The notes: generated from the sequence alone by a model not told the origin. 64,000 nucleotides of DNA from Desulfuromonadaceae bacterium (GCA_028681335.1 JAQUIT010000008.1:93578-157577); one strand, 5' to 3'. Positions 45,902-54,460 are shown, numbered from the stretch's first letter. A program made the numbers and translations.

Positions 45902-45969
45902 TTAACTTATTCAATCTGTAATCCACCAGTCCGGTCGACTGGCACAACAAACTAAGGGAGAGTCAAAAA

Positions 45970-47571
45970 ATGAGCATGTTTTGTAACCAATGCGAGCAGG
46001 CAGCAAACGGGACTGGATGTAATATTTCCGGCGTATGCGGTAAAAAACCGGATGTGTCGGCACTGCAGGATCACCTGCTTTACGGCCTGAAGAGTCTGGC
46101 GCTATATGCCGACAAGCTGGGGCGCAACCCCGAGATTGACCGTTTTACGATTGAGGGGCTTTTTACGACCGTCACCAATGTGGATTTCGATCCGGCCCGT
46201 ATCGGTGGTATTATCAAGCGCTGCTACGAGTTGAAAGAGAAGGCCAAAGCATCTTCCGGCGTGACTCTGTCCGGACCGGTAGCCGACTGGAAGCCTGCTG
46301 ATGATCTGGCCGGCATGGTCACCCAGGGGGAGGCCCACGGCCTCAATACTCTGCATGACAACGAAGACATTCGTTCCGTAATCGAGATTTTGACCCTTGG
46401 TCTCAAAGGTATGGCTGCATATATGGATCATGCCATGATCCTCGGCAAGAGTGATGACGGCGTCATGGCTTTTTTCCAGAAAGCGCTGGCCGCGACGACC
46501 GACCCCAGCCTGGGACTGATGGATTTTGTCACCCTTTCCATGGAGTGCGGCAAGCAGAACATGACCGTTATGGGGCTGCTCGACACCGCCCACACCGATA
46601 CCTACGGCCATCCGGTCCCGACCGCGGTACAGCTTGGCACCAAGGCCGGCAAGGCCATCCTGGTGACTGGGCACGATATGAAGATGCTGGAGGAGCTGCT
46701 CAAGCAGACCGAAGGCAAGGGAATCAACATCTACACCCATGGTGAGATGCTGCCGGCTCACGGCTATCCTGGCCTTAAGAAATATTCACACCTGGTTGGA
46801 AACTTCGGCGGCGCATGGCAGGACCAGGCCAAAGAGTTCGTCAACTTTCCTGGTTCGATTATCTTCAACACCAACTGCATTCAGAAACCGTCCGACAGTT
46901 ACAAAGACCGTCTCTACACCTGGGGTCTGGTCGCCTGGCCTGATGTGAAACATGTTGACGGCTGGGATTTCTCGGCAGTCATCAACAAAGCCCTCGAACT
47001 TCCCGGTTTCCCGGATAACCCCGGCCAGGAGATTTTGACCGGTTTCGGACACAATGCGGTTCTCGGGGTGGCTGACAAGATTGTCGCTGCCGTCAAGTCC
47101 GGTGCCATCCGGCACTTCTTCCTGATCGGCGGCTGCGACGGCGCCAAATCGGGACGTAACTACTACACCGAATTTGCCGAGAAACTCCCCAAGGATACGG
47201 TTATTCTCACCCTGGCCTGCGGCAAGTACCGCTTCAACAAGCTGGAGTTCGGCGACATCGGCGGGATTCCGCGTCTGCTCGATATCGGCCAGTGCAACGA
47301 CGCCTATTCTGCGATCCAGATTGCGGTAGCCCTGGCGGGCGCTTTTGAATGCGGCGTCAACGATCTGCCGCTCTCGATGATCCTTTCCTGGTACGAGCAG
47401 AAGGCGGTTGTCATCCTCCTGACCCTGTTCTCACTCGGCATCAAGAACATCAAGCTCGGACCGTCACTGCCGGCTTTCATAACACCTAACGTCCTCAACT
47501 TCCTCGTTGAGAACTTCAACGTCGCCCCGATCACAACGGTCGAAGCCGATATGAAGGCGATTCTTGGTTAA
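45970..47571 (+). CDS. hcp: Hybrid cluster protein (NO/hydroxylamine reductase)
   Basis: The 533-residue protein has the N-terminal cluster motif C5-x2-C8-x8-C17-x5-C23 of the short (Desulfovibrio-type) class. Later hybrid-cluster ligands include the HGEMLPAHGYPGL region, TNCIQKP, GGCDGAKSGRNYY and LACGKYRFNKLEFGDIGGIPRLLDIGQCNDAYS (seen as separate motifs LACGKYRFN and LDIGQCNDA). It reduces NO to N2O or hydroxylamine to ammonia and protects against nitrosative stress. No Hcr partner is adjacent. A strong Fnr-type promoter is upstream and a hairpin downstream. Confidence 0.97.
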   Translation: MSMFCNQCEQAANGTGCNISGVCGKKPDVSALQDHLLYGLKSLALYADKLGRNPEIDRFTIEGLFTTVTNVDFDPARIGGIIKRCYELKEKAKASSGVTLSGPVADWKPADDLAGMVTQGEAHGLNTLHDNEDIRSVIEILTLGLKGMAAYMDHAMILGKSDDGVMAFFQKALAATTDPSLGLMDFVTLSMECGKQNMTVMGLLDTAHTDTYGHPVPTAVQLGTKAGKAILVTGHDMKMLEELLKQTEGKGINIYTHGEMLPAHGYPGLKKYSHLVGNFGGAWQDQAKEFVNFPGSIIFNTNCIQKPSDSYKDRLYTWGLVAWPDVKHVDGWDFSAVINKALELPGFPDNPGQEILTGFGHNAVLGVADKIVAAVKSGAIRHFFLIGGCDGAKSGRNYYTEFAEKLPKDTVILTLACGKYRFNKLEFGDIGGIPRLLDIGQCNDAYSAIQIAVALAGAFECGVNDLPLSMILSWYEQKAVVILLTLFSLGIKNIKLGPSLPAFITPNVLNFLVENFNVAPITTVEADMKAILG

Positions 47572-47593
47572 TAGAAAACAAAAACAACCGTAA

Positions 47594-47633
47594 ACAATGA
47601 ACGCCTCGCGGCCCAATGCGGGGCGTTCATTGT
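47594..47633 (+). terminator. Long hairpin after hcp
   Basis: ACAATGAACGCC (47594-47605) pairs perfectly with GGCGTTCATTGT (47622-47633). The T-tract is poor, but the 12-bp stem is convincing as a terminator, maybe for both strands. Confidence 0.7.
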
Positions 47634-47678
47634 ATATAGACCATACCTCATCAGTTGAACCCGCTTACCTTGGTTTTT

Positions 47679-47789
47679 TCAGTCATTTCCATCTTCCCTA
47701 CCCGTTTCCCCCCTTTTTTCTGCGCACAGCAGCGCGAATCCAAAGAGTCCGCCTGTCGCCGTTAGAACCCAGATGACTGCCGTCACCAC
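47679..47789 (-). CDS. Possible 36-residue single-helix membrane protein
   Basis: From a GTG at 47789 a short minus-strand frame reads VVTAVIWVLTATGGLFGFAL, then LCAEKRGETGRE, ending at a TGA at 47679. The pattern is one hydrophobic helix and a basic-acidic tail, like small accessory subunits. No good ribosome binding site is present, and the frame is open further upstream. It lies downstream of the 96-residue zinc-ribbon-like gene on the same strand and could be its companion. Confidence 0.3.
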   Translation of the reverse strand: MVTAVIWVLTATGGLFGFALLCAEKRGETGREDGND

Positions 47790-47843
47790 TATTTCACTTG
47801 AGGTTAATATTTCGCACCACTTTCGTAAAGAAGTGAAAACTGC

Positions 47844-48134
47844 TCATGCCGCTGCAGGCAGTACATAATCTGGCCCGGCAAACTGAATAGCAGTCGGGTC
47901 GGTAGCGCGTGGTGGTGATACGGCATGCACGCCATCGCACTCCGGGCAAGCCTGGACGAAAGTTTCCAATATGAAGGCAGTGCCGCATCTCTGACACGTC
48001 GCTGTCAGTCCACCATTAGGTACAGGTGACATCGCAATAGATCCGCCGTGTGCTTTGAGAACAAATTCCACAAGATCCCTACCAGAAGCAAAAGGGCCGC
48101 CCCCCGGCGCTTTAACTGATCCACAATCACACAT
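47844..48134 (-). CDS. Small Cys-rich zinc-ribbon-like protein, unknown
   Basis: The 96-residue product starts MCDCGSVKAPGGGPFASGRD and has a second Cys set, CQRCGTAFILE and CPECDG, which can form a zinc ribbon. The start has GCAGGAG with good spacing. It faces a non-coding region (48135-48429) that holds two Fnr-like half-palindromes. It may be a small regulator or metal chaperone linked to hcp. No function is recognised. Confidence 0.75.
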   Translation of the reverse strand: MCDCGSVKAPGGGPFASGRDLVEFVLKAHGGSIAMSPVPNGGLTATCQRCGTAFILETFVQACPECDGVHAVSPPRATDPTAIQFAGPDYVLPAAA

Positions 48135-48204
48135 GTTTACTCCTGCTTAATTATTATTGAGTTAGATATGGGACAATCATAACCCCTCTGAACCATTGAT
48201 TTGC

Positions 48205-48218
48205 ATGACTTATGTCAA
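48205..48218. promoter_or_regulatory. Imperfect Crp/Fnr-type site
   Basis: ATGAC-TTAT-GTCAA lies 71 bases upstream of the minus-strand zinc-ribbon gene. One base differs from the TTGAC arm. A weaker member of the set. Confidence 0.4.
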
Positions 48219-48348
48219 ACTATCTGATTTTGCTTATAGGCTCAGACGACAATACGAAGGTCATAATTAGCACCTGATACTTATCAATAAAACTCTAGCT
48301 GGATCAAAATGTGTCTGAATCAGGCTATTCTTGCGTAAAGAATAAAAT

Positions 48349-48362
48349 TTGACCTGTATCAA
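48349..48362 (+). promoter_or_regulatory. Crp/Fnr-type site before the frameshifted gene and DUF6448 paralogue B
   Basis: TTGAC-CTGT-ATCAA, with TACGTT at 48385-48390 as a possible -10 at exact class II distance (29.5 from the centre). Confidence 0.55.
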
Positions 48363-48429
48363 AGTTTATATTCAGAAAATGGGATACGTTGAAAATTGAT
48401 TTGCGACTTCAAACAGGCTCATCAACGGA

Positions 48430-48785
48430 ATGATGATTATGACTCTCATTAACGGACATAGTAGAATTCTGACCATGCTATTACTGTTGGTTCAGCTAAG
48501 CCTGCCGCTTTCCGGGCCTCTCTATATCTCAAATCTTTTGGGTAGTATCGAGGAAAGCCACACAGGGTTTGTTTGCACTCATGCGGATTATGATGCCGGT
48601 CACGAACCGCAGGAGGTCACCCGCGCATTACCCATTGCTATGAACTGGACGCTCCGTGCGACATTACAGCTGCCATTGTTCTTGATTACCAGCCCGTCAT
48701 TTCTACAATAACATCCTCGGGCAAAGGTGCCTTGCTCCCAGGCTATGGTGCCCCTATATATATTCCCCCGAAAAATCGTGTCTGA
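48430..48785 (+). pseudogene. Exported protein gene with a probable frameshift
   Basis: The first frame reads a signal-peptide-like start (ILTMLLLLVQLSLPLSGPLY), then HTGFVCTHADYDAGHEPQEVT. From about 48620 the coding character moves to the next frame: THCYELDAPCDITAAIV, then LDYQPVISTITSSGKGAL and LPGYGAPIYIPPKN, ending at a TGA at 48783. Both parts look protein-like and together would make a Cys-containing exported protein of about 118 residues. One missing base near 48620 explains the break. It is downstream of an Fnr-type site. Confidence 0.5.
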
Positions 48786-48903
48786 TTCATATTTGCAAAG
48801 GAAGTTCCCCATCTTTGCAAAGCGGTCTTTGCAGAATTAGGTCCATGTTTCCATACATATATAGAATCGGCAGTCAAAACGAATTAAACAGGAGAATAAC
48901 CCC

Positions 48904-49530
48904 ATGAGAAAAATAAACCTCTTCAAAACAAGCTTATTAGGAATATCCGCGTTTGTCGCGGCGTTTCTCGCAACCCCTCACATTGCTTCTGCACATTGTG
49001 ACACCCTTGACGGCCCGGTTATCCAGGATGCCAGAAAAGCCATCGAAGCCAAGGATATTACCCCTGTTCTCAAATGGGTAAACCCGAAGGATGAAAAAGT
49101 TGTTCGGGCGGCCTTCCAAAAGGTGATTGCGGGCAGGACAAAGAGTGCTGATGTCGCTGAACATAAATTTTTCGAGACTCTTGTCAAAATACATCGCGCT
49201 GGCGAAGGAGCTCCATTTGACGGCCTGAAACCTGCCGGAGCAGTTGAACCGGCCGTTGCCGAAGCGGACAAGGCCTTGGCGAGCGGTTCATCGGACGCAC
49301 TTGTGAAACTGATCACTGACGACGTTGCGGCTGGGATCAAGAAGCGCTTCGAACGTGCAGCGGTTACGTACAAGCACAAGGATGAAAGTGTCGCGCAGGG
49401 GCGAGAATTTGTGGAGGCCTATGTTACCTTCACTCATTATGTTGAACGGCTTCATCAGGATGCAACCGGCAAAGACGCGCATGGCGAACACGGCCAGCAT
49501 AAAAAAGAGACAGATCACTCCAAGCACTGA
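48904..49530 (+). CDS. Exported DUF6448-type His-rich protein (paralogue B)
   Basis: The 208-residue product is very close to the protein at 28538: the same AHCDTLDGPVIQDARKAIE opening after the signal peptide, the same EKVVRAAF-type helix, AGAVEPAVAEADKALASGSS, and the same YVERLHQDATGKDAHG end before a His/Lys tail. AGGAG precedes the ATG. It is followed by a strong terminator. The two paralogues bracket the haoA-nar-hcp block. Function unknown; metal binding is possible. Confidence 0.9.
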   Translation: MRKINLFKTSLLGISAFVAAFLATPHIASAHCDTLDGPVIQDARKAIEAKDITPVLKWVNPKDEKVVRAAFQKVIAGRTKSADVAEHKFFETLVKIHRAGEGAPFDGLKPAGAVEPAVAEADKALASGSSDALVKLITDDVAAGIKKRFERAAVTYKHKDESVAQGREFVEAYVTFTHYVERLHQDATGKDAHGEHGQHKKETDHSKH

Positions 49531-49595
49531 GAACTGCGGCACGTTTCAGAGTTAATACTAATAAGTCAGAGTGAATGCTAACTACGCAAAAACAT

Positions 49596-49630
49596 TGCCT
49601 GGCAGGGAACTAACCCTGCCAGGCAGCTTT
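49596..49630 (+). terminator. Rho-independent terminator
   Basis: TGCCTGGCAGGG (49596-49607) pairs with CCCTGCCAGGCA (49614-49625) around AACTAA. Confidence 0.88.
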
Positions 49631-49924
49631 CATTGGGCTTCCCTCCGTGATTTTGGCATCACGAGAATAGCAACTAACATCTCCCATCAGGCGGCCTAAA
49701 CGGAATTACTCTCTTTTACAAGGAGTCCGTCAGAAAGGAATATACACCATTCAGAACAACAAACTGACCGTCTGAGTTCAAAAAAAGCTCAGGCATACCA
49801 ATTACATCATACTAGTCACAATAAGTTAAGCAATCCCCTGTAGTCACTACGGTTAGAATCCCTGAAGTTCGTTCTAACAAAATCCATGAATTCCGGTAAC
49901 CTATTGAAACATTACATCAAATAT

Positions 49925-50048
49925 TTTTGGGGGTATTTTTGGCGGTATATTACACGGACGGCATTCATTTAGAAAAGTTTACCGCATTTCAATAAGGAAG
50001 TTTATGGCCGAACCTTTCACCAGACTTTCACTAAACTAACAACTTTCA
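49925..50048 (+). other. Remnant of an integrase-side element end
   Basis: The stretch has GGGGGTATTTTTGGCGGTAT, a pattern seen between attachment core and integrase gene in tRNA-linked elements, then GGAAG and an ATG (50004) that opens only 11 codons (MAEPFTRLSLN) before running into repeat copy 1. It looks like the start of an integrase gene deleted down to its first codons. 49631-49924 shows nothing else. Confidence 0.4.
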
Positions 50049-50175
50049 CCGTATTTTGCTGGACTTTAATGGACTTTGCTCAGCGGAGTAGGTGCTTGAA
50101 ATTGTTATATATTAGGGGTTTACAGCCAACAGGCGGGGACTACCAAGCAGCATTCGAATCCCTACCTCTCCGCCA
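50013..50175 (+). repeat. Direct repeat copy 1, ends in a tRNA-Ser 3'-like sequence
   Basis: It shares about 95% of its first 90 bases with copy 2 (54294) and less with copy 3 (56806). Landmarks are GGACTTTAATGGACTTTGCTC, here seen as two GGACTTT steps, then GTAGGTGCTTGAAAT and AAGCAGCATTCG. The final 24 bases (TTCGAATCCCTACC then TCTCCGCCA) match a serine tRNA T-arm and acceptor end, as expected for an attachment site. GGCGGGGA also pairs with TCTCCGCC. Confidence 0.8.
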
Positions 50176-50184
50176 GTAAAATTT

Positions 50185-50220
50185 AAAGGGTTACAGCACA
50201 AACGCTGTAACCCTTTCGTT
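50185..50220 (+). terminator. Terminator next to repeat copy 1
   Basis: AAAGGGTTACAGC (50185-50197) pairs with GCTGTAACCCTTT (50204-50216). It sits where the terminator of a tRNA gene would be. 50221-50428 shows no gene. Confidence 0.85.
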
Positions 50221-50428
50221 TGACAACCTCTTTAGCTTCACTTCAGGTATCAGACAAACTCTTTTCTAAAAAGATATCCTGTCAACCACCTGCAGACATC
50301 TCCCAACCACCCTGATGCAGATGTTTAATCACTCAACACAAAAACAAACCCTTGCATATCAGGGAATTCAGGCTGAAGAAATAAAGCCGGCCTGTTTATT
50401 TGAACTATAACAATGGGAGTAATAGAGA

Positions 50429-50890
50429 ATGGCAAAAGTAACTGAAAAGTCGTTAACCGCCCGATGTACTGAGCTTAACCTGGGGAAACTCAAAAACACC
50501 ACCTTCGGGATCAGAGTTTCGAGATTGAACGCCGGTTATACCGTGAGTTTGCAATACCGGGACGCCACCCCTCCGCAGGTTCTCGCTGAAGCGGTAACCG
50601 CGGCAGAGGCAGCTGCCACTGTCGAGGGAGCCGCTGCCGGTGCCGCTGCTGTCCAGGTGGCGGGATTAGATAAGCCTGAGTTTGTCACGGCGGAAACCTT
50701 TGTCCGCCAGTCCGGGGAACGTTGTCCGAAATGCAGTACAAAAGATATCATTCTCGGCCATTTCTCCGCGGTCAAGGGAACTATGCTGCAGGCATGCTCA
50801 TGCATGCGGTGCGGGTTGTCCTGGAATAGCATCTACCGCCTTGAGGATTATGAAGCTGCTATACCTGTATTAGCCGAGGCAGAAGTATAA
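50429..50890 (+). CDS. Unknown 153-residue protein with C-terminal zinc ribbon
   Basis: The N-terminal 60 residues form an alpha/beta region (LNLGKLKNTTFGIRVSRLN). An Ala-rich linker follows (ATVEGAAAGAAAVQVAG), then a zinc ribbon with CPKCSTKDIILG and CSCMRCGLSW. It resembles small nucleic-acid-binding or regulator proteins, but no family is recognised. ATGGGAG lies upstream. It is the first cargo gene after repeat copy 1. Confidence 0.75.
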   Translation: MAKVTEKSLTARCTELNLGKLKNTTFGIRVSRLNAGYTVSLQYRDATPPQVLAEAVTAAEAAATVEGAAAGAAAVQVAGLDKPEFVTAETFVRQSGERCPKCSTKDIILGHFSAVKGTMLQACSCMRCGLSWNSIYRLEDYEAAIPVLAEAEV

Positions 50891-51051
50891 TACGTATCAA
50901 CAAAAAGGTCGGGATGGAAGTTACTCTTTTGACCTTATGCTCCGTGTGCTATGTTAAGGACATAAATATCAATGTGAAACTGAACCAGATTTAAGAGGAA
51001 ACGTTCCTTGCTGCTGCAGAACTCTCCTGAAATTTAATAAGAGCCCAATAT

Positions 51052-51756
51052 ATGATTGAACTAAAAAGCGTTACCAAACGATACGATTCCGTAACGGCGG
51101 TTGACAATGTCTCTTTCTCTGTCAAGGCAGGTGAGTGTTTTGCTCTGCTTGGACCCAATGGCGCGGGAAAGACGACAATCGTTAAGATGCTCCTCGACTT
51201 TATACCACCGACGTCGGGAAGCTTATCTTTAGGCGGCATCCCAAGCACCCTGGCAGAATGCCGGCAATCAGTCGGTTATCTTGCCGAAAACCACCGTATC
51301 CCAGCAGACCTCTCAGGGTGGCAATACCTCCTGCGCTGTGCTGAATTATTGGATATAGACCGGTCTGAGGCGACAGATCAATGCAGACGCATTGTCGAGA
51401 TGATCGGAATGCAAGGGAGAGAACAGGCAAAATCAGGCACTTATTCCAAGGGTATGGTTCAACGGTTCGGATTAGGCGCTGCACTCATGGGAGGCCCAAA
51501 ACTGTTAATTCTGGATGAGCCCACTGGCGGCTTGGACCCCATTGGCATCAGGGAATTACGCCAGCTTTTAGAGTCGCTTAAAGGCCAGGGCATGACGATC
51601 TTTCTGAATTCACACCTACTGTCGGAAGTCGAAAAAATATGCGATACCGCAGCTATAATCAACCGTGGCAAGCTTTTGGTGAAAGACGCAATTTCTGACA
51701 TTGTCAAAGACGGTGATACGCTGGAAGATGTGTTTGTAAGACTTGTGAAAGGTTGA
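51052..51756 (+). CDS. ABC-2 type exporter ATPase
   Basis: The 234-residue ATPase has Walker A GPNGAGKTTIVKM, a signature region reading YSKGMVQRFGLG (the common variant for ABC-2 exporters) and Walker B LLILDEPTGGLDP, then the switch His in NSHLL. It works with the membrane protein 1 base downstream. The substrate is unknown; such pairs in cargo regions often give immunity to bacteriocins or export small molecules. No strong ribosome binding site precedes the ATG. Confidence 0.94.
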   Translation: MIELKSVTKRYDSVTAVDNVSFSVKAGECFALLGPNGAGKTTIVKMLLDFIPPTSGSLSLGGIPSTLAECRQSVGYLAENHRIPADLSGWQYLLRCAELLDIDRSEATDQCRRIVEMIGMQGREQAKSGTYSKGMVQRFGLGAALMGGPKLLILDEPTGGLDPIGIRELRQLLESLKGQGMTIFLNSHLLSEVEKICDTAAIINRGKLLVKDAISDIVKDGDTLEDVFVRLVKG

Positions 51757-51757
51757 T

Positions 51758-52606
51758 ATGGAAACTTCGAAAGCACTTGCTCCTATTAAAAAGATTATTA
51801 CATACACGCTTGTTGACGAAATGCGGCATAAAAGTTTTGTCATTATGTTCGCTATCTGCGCCATATGCGTATTTCTTATTCGTGGTTGTTATCAAGGCAA
51901 TTACATGGTGAACGGACAATCTCTTGATGCCGGAACCATTGTCATGACTGTATCAAAAGTGACCTTCCACATCATTGGTGCCGGCGTGATGGTCATAACG
52001 GCCTTGCTTTCGATGCGAATATTCAGGCGCGACCGGACCGAGGGGATGCAATCGTGTGTTTTGTCAAAACCGATAGCCCGCTGGCAGTATGTTACGGGAA
52101 AGATCATTGGAATATGGGTCTTATCGGTACTATTCATGTTCATCTTGCATAGCATCGTGTTCTTGATCACATCCATCAATCTAAAGGTTTTCATGCCGGA
52201 ATACCTCGTTGCCTCACTGCTATGCTCTATCAACCTGCTCTTTGTGGTTATTGCTGTGCTTCTTTTGTCGCTCCTGATGCCCGATATTATCGCTTTTCTT
52301 TGTGTTCTGGGCATCGGTATAGTTGGCTTTGTGGGTGACGGCATAGCTGCTGCCAGCCACAGTCAAATAGCGCAGGCGCTAGTGCAGCAATCGACCAACC
52401 ACCCACAGTCAGACTTGACCTGGTGGAAAGTTGTTTATCTATTATGGCCGAAGCTCTTAGGAGTTCAACAGTTGGCATCTTCGTTGATTGGTCGCGAATC
52501 ATTCCATGGATTCGGCCCTCCATATCCACTCGTCAATGTCCTTCTTTACTGCCTCATTCTCGGCGCATTGCTTTTCAAGCGATTTAGGAATGAAGATATT
52601 GTCTAG
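51758..52606 (+). CDS. ABC-2 type exporter permease
   Basis: The 282-residue membrane protein has about six helices: FVIMFAICAICVFLI, VTFHIIGAGVMVITALLSM, the next containing WVLSVLFMFILHSIVFL, and others. The motif FRRDRTEGMQSCVLSKPIARWQY is typical of ABC-2 permeases (NosY-like; shown here only in part: FRRDRTEGMQSCVLSKPI). It follows the ATPase with GAAAGG as ribosome binding site. The partner pair forms one transporter. Confidence 0.9.
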   Translation: METSKALAPIKKIITYTLVDEMRHKSFVIMFAICAICVFLIRGCYQGNYMVNGQSLDAGTIVMTVSKVTFHIIGAGVMVITALLSMRIFRRDRTEGMQSCVLSKPIARWQYVTGKIIGIWVLSVLFMFILHSIVFLITSINLKVFMPEYLVASLLCSINLLFVVIAVLLLSLLMPDIIAFLCVLGIGIVGFVGDGIAAASHSQIAQALVQQSTNHPQSDLTWWKVVYLLWPKLLGVQQLASSLIGRESFHGFGPPYPLVNVLLYCLILGALLFKRFRNEDIV

Positions 52607-52627
52607 ATTTATGGGTTCCCTTAAACC

Positions 52628-53290
52628 ATGACATTCTGCAAAAGATGGCTAATGGACCGCGAATCATTTGGCCACACAAGATTTTCACTGAACCGCAAGC
52701 AGCAGGCGATAGACGAAGATTTCACCCGTCGCTTGATTCTGCGGGAAACCGGCTTTAGCCTGTCGAATACGGACAATTCAATAACAATTCAGAAAATCTA
52801 TGCCAGGTTAACATCTGACCGACAACGAAATCACCTCATACTAAGTGACATCAGACAGGCTCTTGCCGAAAAGAGATCACCGATTCTTCTGACGGAGCGA
52901 AAGGATCATCTTGAATACCTTGCGGGAGAACTTCATGGCGCTGTGAAGCACCTGATAGTCCTCCACGGGGGGATGGGATTGAAGCAACGACGCAAGGTCA
53001 TGGAACACCTGGCTTCCATCCCTGAGAACGAAGAGCGACTGATCCTTGCCACCGGCCGCTATATTGGCGAAGGATTCGACGATGCTCGGCTTGACACCCT
53101 CTTTCTTGCCCTGCCGTTTTCATGGAAAGGAATGTTGGTACAGTACGCTGGTCCCCTGCATCGCCTCCACCCCGGAAAAGCAGAGGTGCAGGCCTACGAC
53201 TATGTGGACAGTTCAGTGCCGATGCTGGCGAAGATGCATGAGAAACGGATGAAGGGATTCAAGACGATGAGATATGAGCAGGCATTGTAG
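52628..53290 (+). pseudogene. C-terminal fragment of an SF2 helicase
   Basis: The 220-residue frame holds only the second RecA-like domain: ILLTERKDHLEYLAGEL, LIVLHGGMG, LILATGRYIGEGFDDARLD and LVQYAGPLHRLHPGK. Motif VI normally reads QxxGRxxR; here the Arg after Gly is Pro. The first helicase domain with Walker A and B is absent, and no ribosome binding site precedes the ATG. It is a leftover of a larger restriction- or defence-type helicase. Confidence 0.75.
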
Positions 53291-53409
53291 AGGAATGTTA
53301 TTCTGTGGTTTGTAGTAGTCGCCCAAAATATTTTTACAAACAGGTTTTGCGATCTTTATGATATAAGGTATTTATGGCTTAAATATTCACTAAATCAGGT
53401 AAGAAGCTA

Positions 53410-53787
53410 ATGCCATCACGCACAGCCAAAAACATATCTCCTGAAGCGCTGAAGCAGTTCCATCCTTTCATTATGCATCCGGGAGGGGTGGAAGTATCTT
53501 CCGTTCGCCAGCAATCAGCAAGAGATACTGCCGGCGCTTTGGCAAAAGTTCTCAAAGAGCGTTTCCATGCTTCAAAGGTCGTGCTTTTTGGATCTGTAAC
53601 ACGTACTGATTTCAGTCCGTGGTCAGATATTGACCTTGCCGTCTGGGGTATTTCTATCTCTGACTATTATCGGGCTGTAGCCTATGCAAGTGGCTACAGC
53701 AGCGTCTTCAAAGTTGATCTTGTGGATGCAGAAGACTGTTCTCAGTCGTTACTTCTTCATATCACTCAACATGGGATTGAATTATGA
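53410..53787 (+). CDS. mntA: MNT-type nucleotidyltransferase antitoxin
   Basis: The 125-residue protein has the minimal nucleotidyltransferase motif VVLFGSVTRTDFSPWSDIDLAV: GS followed by D-x-D. In MntA/HepT pairs it adds AMP units to the HEPN toxin and silences it. It overlaps the HEPN gene by ATGA, the usual pairing. The 40-residue N-terminal extension is not typical of the shortest members. Confidence 0.9.
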   Translation: MPSRTAKNISPEALKQFHPFIMHPGGVEVSSVRQQSARDTAGALAKVLKERFHASKVVLFGSVTRTDFSPWSDIDLAVWGISISDYYRAVAYASGYSSVFKVDLVDAEDCSQSLLLHITQHGIEL

Positions 53788-54260
53788 ACCCACAAGCAGC
53801 GATCCTATCGGCCAGAATAGATACTGAGCTGTCTGAGCTCAAACTTGTCGTTGAACGAACTTTGCAAGCTTGGAACAAGGCAGTAAAACAAGATGATGAT
53901 TTCTACTTGGATAGCGTAGCGCTGAATCTCCATGCATTCTATTCCGGCTTAGAGCGAATATTTGAAAAGCTGGCATCAACTATTGATGGAGCAGTTCCCA
54001 CAGCCGCAAACTGGCATCAGGAACTGCTGACTCAGATGCAGACAGAAATACCATCTCTCCGCCCAGCTGTCATTTCATACGACCTTAAAGAAGCTTTGGA
54101 AGAGTACAGAGGCTTTCGACACGTGGTACGCAATGTTTATACGTATCACCTGAAACCGGAAAAGTTAAAATTGCTTGTGAATAACCTTGAATACACCTTT
54201 AAAATTGCTTGTGAAGAATTGACTGGCTTTGGAAACTTTTTGAAAAAATCGGGCAAATAG
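53784..54260 (+). CDS. hepT: HEPN-domain toxin (HepT-like)
   Basis: The 158-residue all-helical protein has the HEPN RNase motif R-x(4-6)-H in GFRHVVRNVYTYHL near residue 115-128. HEPN toxins cut tRNA or mRNA. The paired nucleotidyltransferase precedes it with a 4-base overlap. It is the last gene before repeat copy 2, at the end of the first cargo module. Confidence 0.88.
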   Translation: MNPQAAILSARIDTELSELKLVVERTLQAWNKAVKQDDDFYLDSVALNLHAFYSGLERIFEKLASTIDGAVPTAANWHQELLTQMQTEIPSLRPAVISYDLKEALEEYRGFRHVVRNVYTYHLKPEKLKLLVNNLEYTFKIACEELTGFGNFLKKSGK

Positions 54261-54293
54261 AAATTACTCCAGTTGAGATCGTTCATCTCAAAA

Positions 54294-54456
54294 GCTTTCA
54301 CCAAACTTTCACTAAACTAACAACTTTTACCGTATTTTGCTGGACTTTAATGGACTTTGCTCAGCAGAGTAGGTGCTTGAAATGGTTAGACATTGAGGGG
54401 TTATTACCAATGAGTGGGGACTGCCAAGCAGCATTCGTATCCCTGCCCCCAGCCAC
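54294..54456 (+). repeat. Direct repeat copy 2
   Basis: About 95% identical to copy 1 over the first 90 bases; the later part keeps GTGGGGACTGCCAAGCAGC and ATTCG(T)ATCCCT but ends GCCCCCAGCCAC instead of the serine tRNA end. It lies directly downstream of the HEPN toxin gene, and a terminator follows immediately. Confidence 0.8.
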
Positions 54457-54460
54457 AAAA

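Noticed and set aside
50085..50175. Intact serine tRNA gene
   Set aside because: Only the T-arm and acceptor 3' part match; no anticodon arm or D-arm can be folded. Better explained as an attachment-site fragment.
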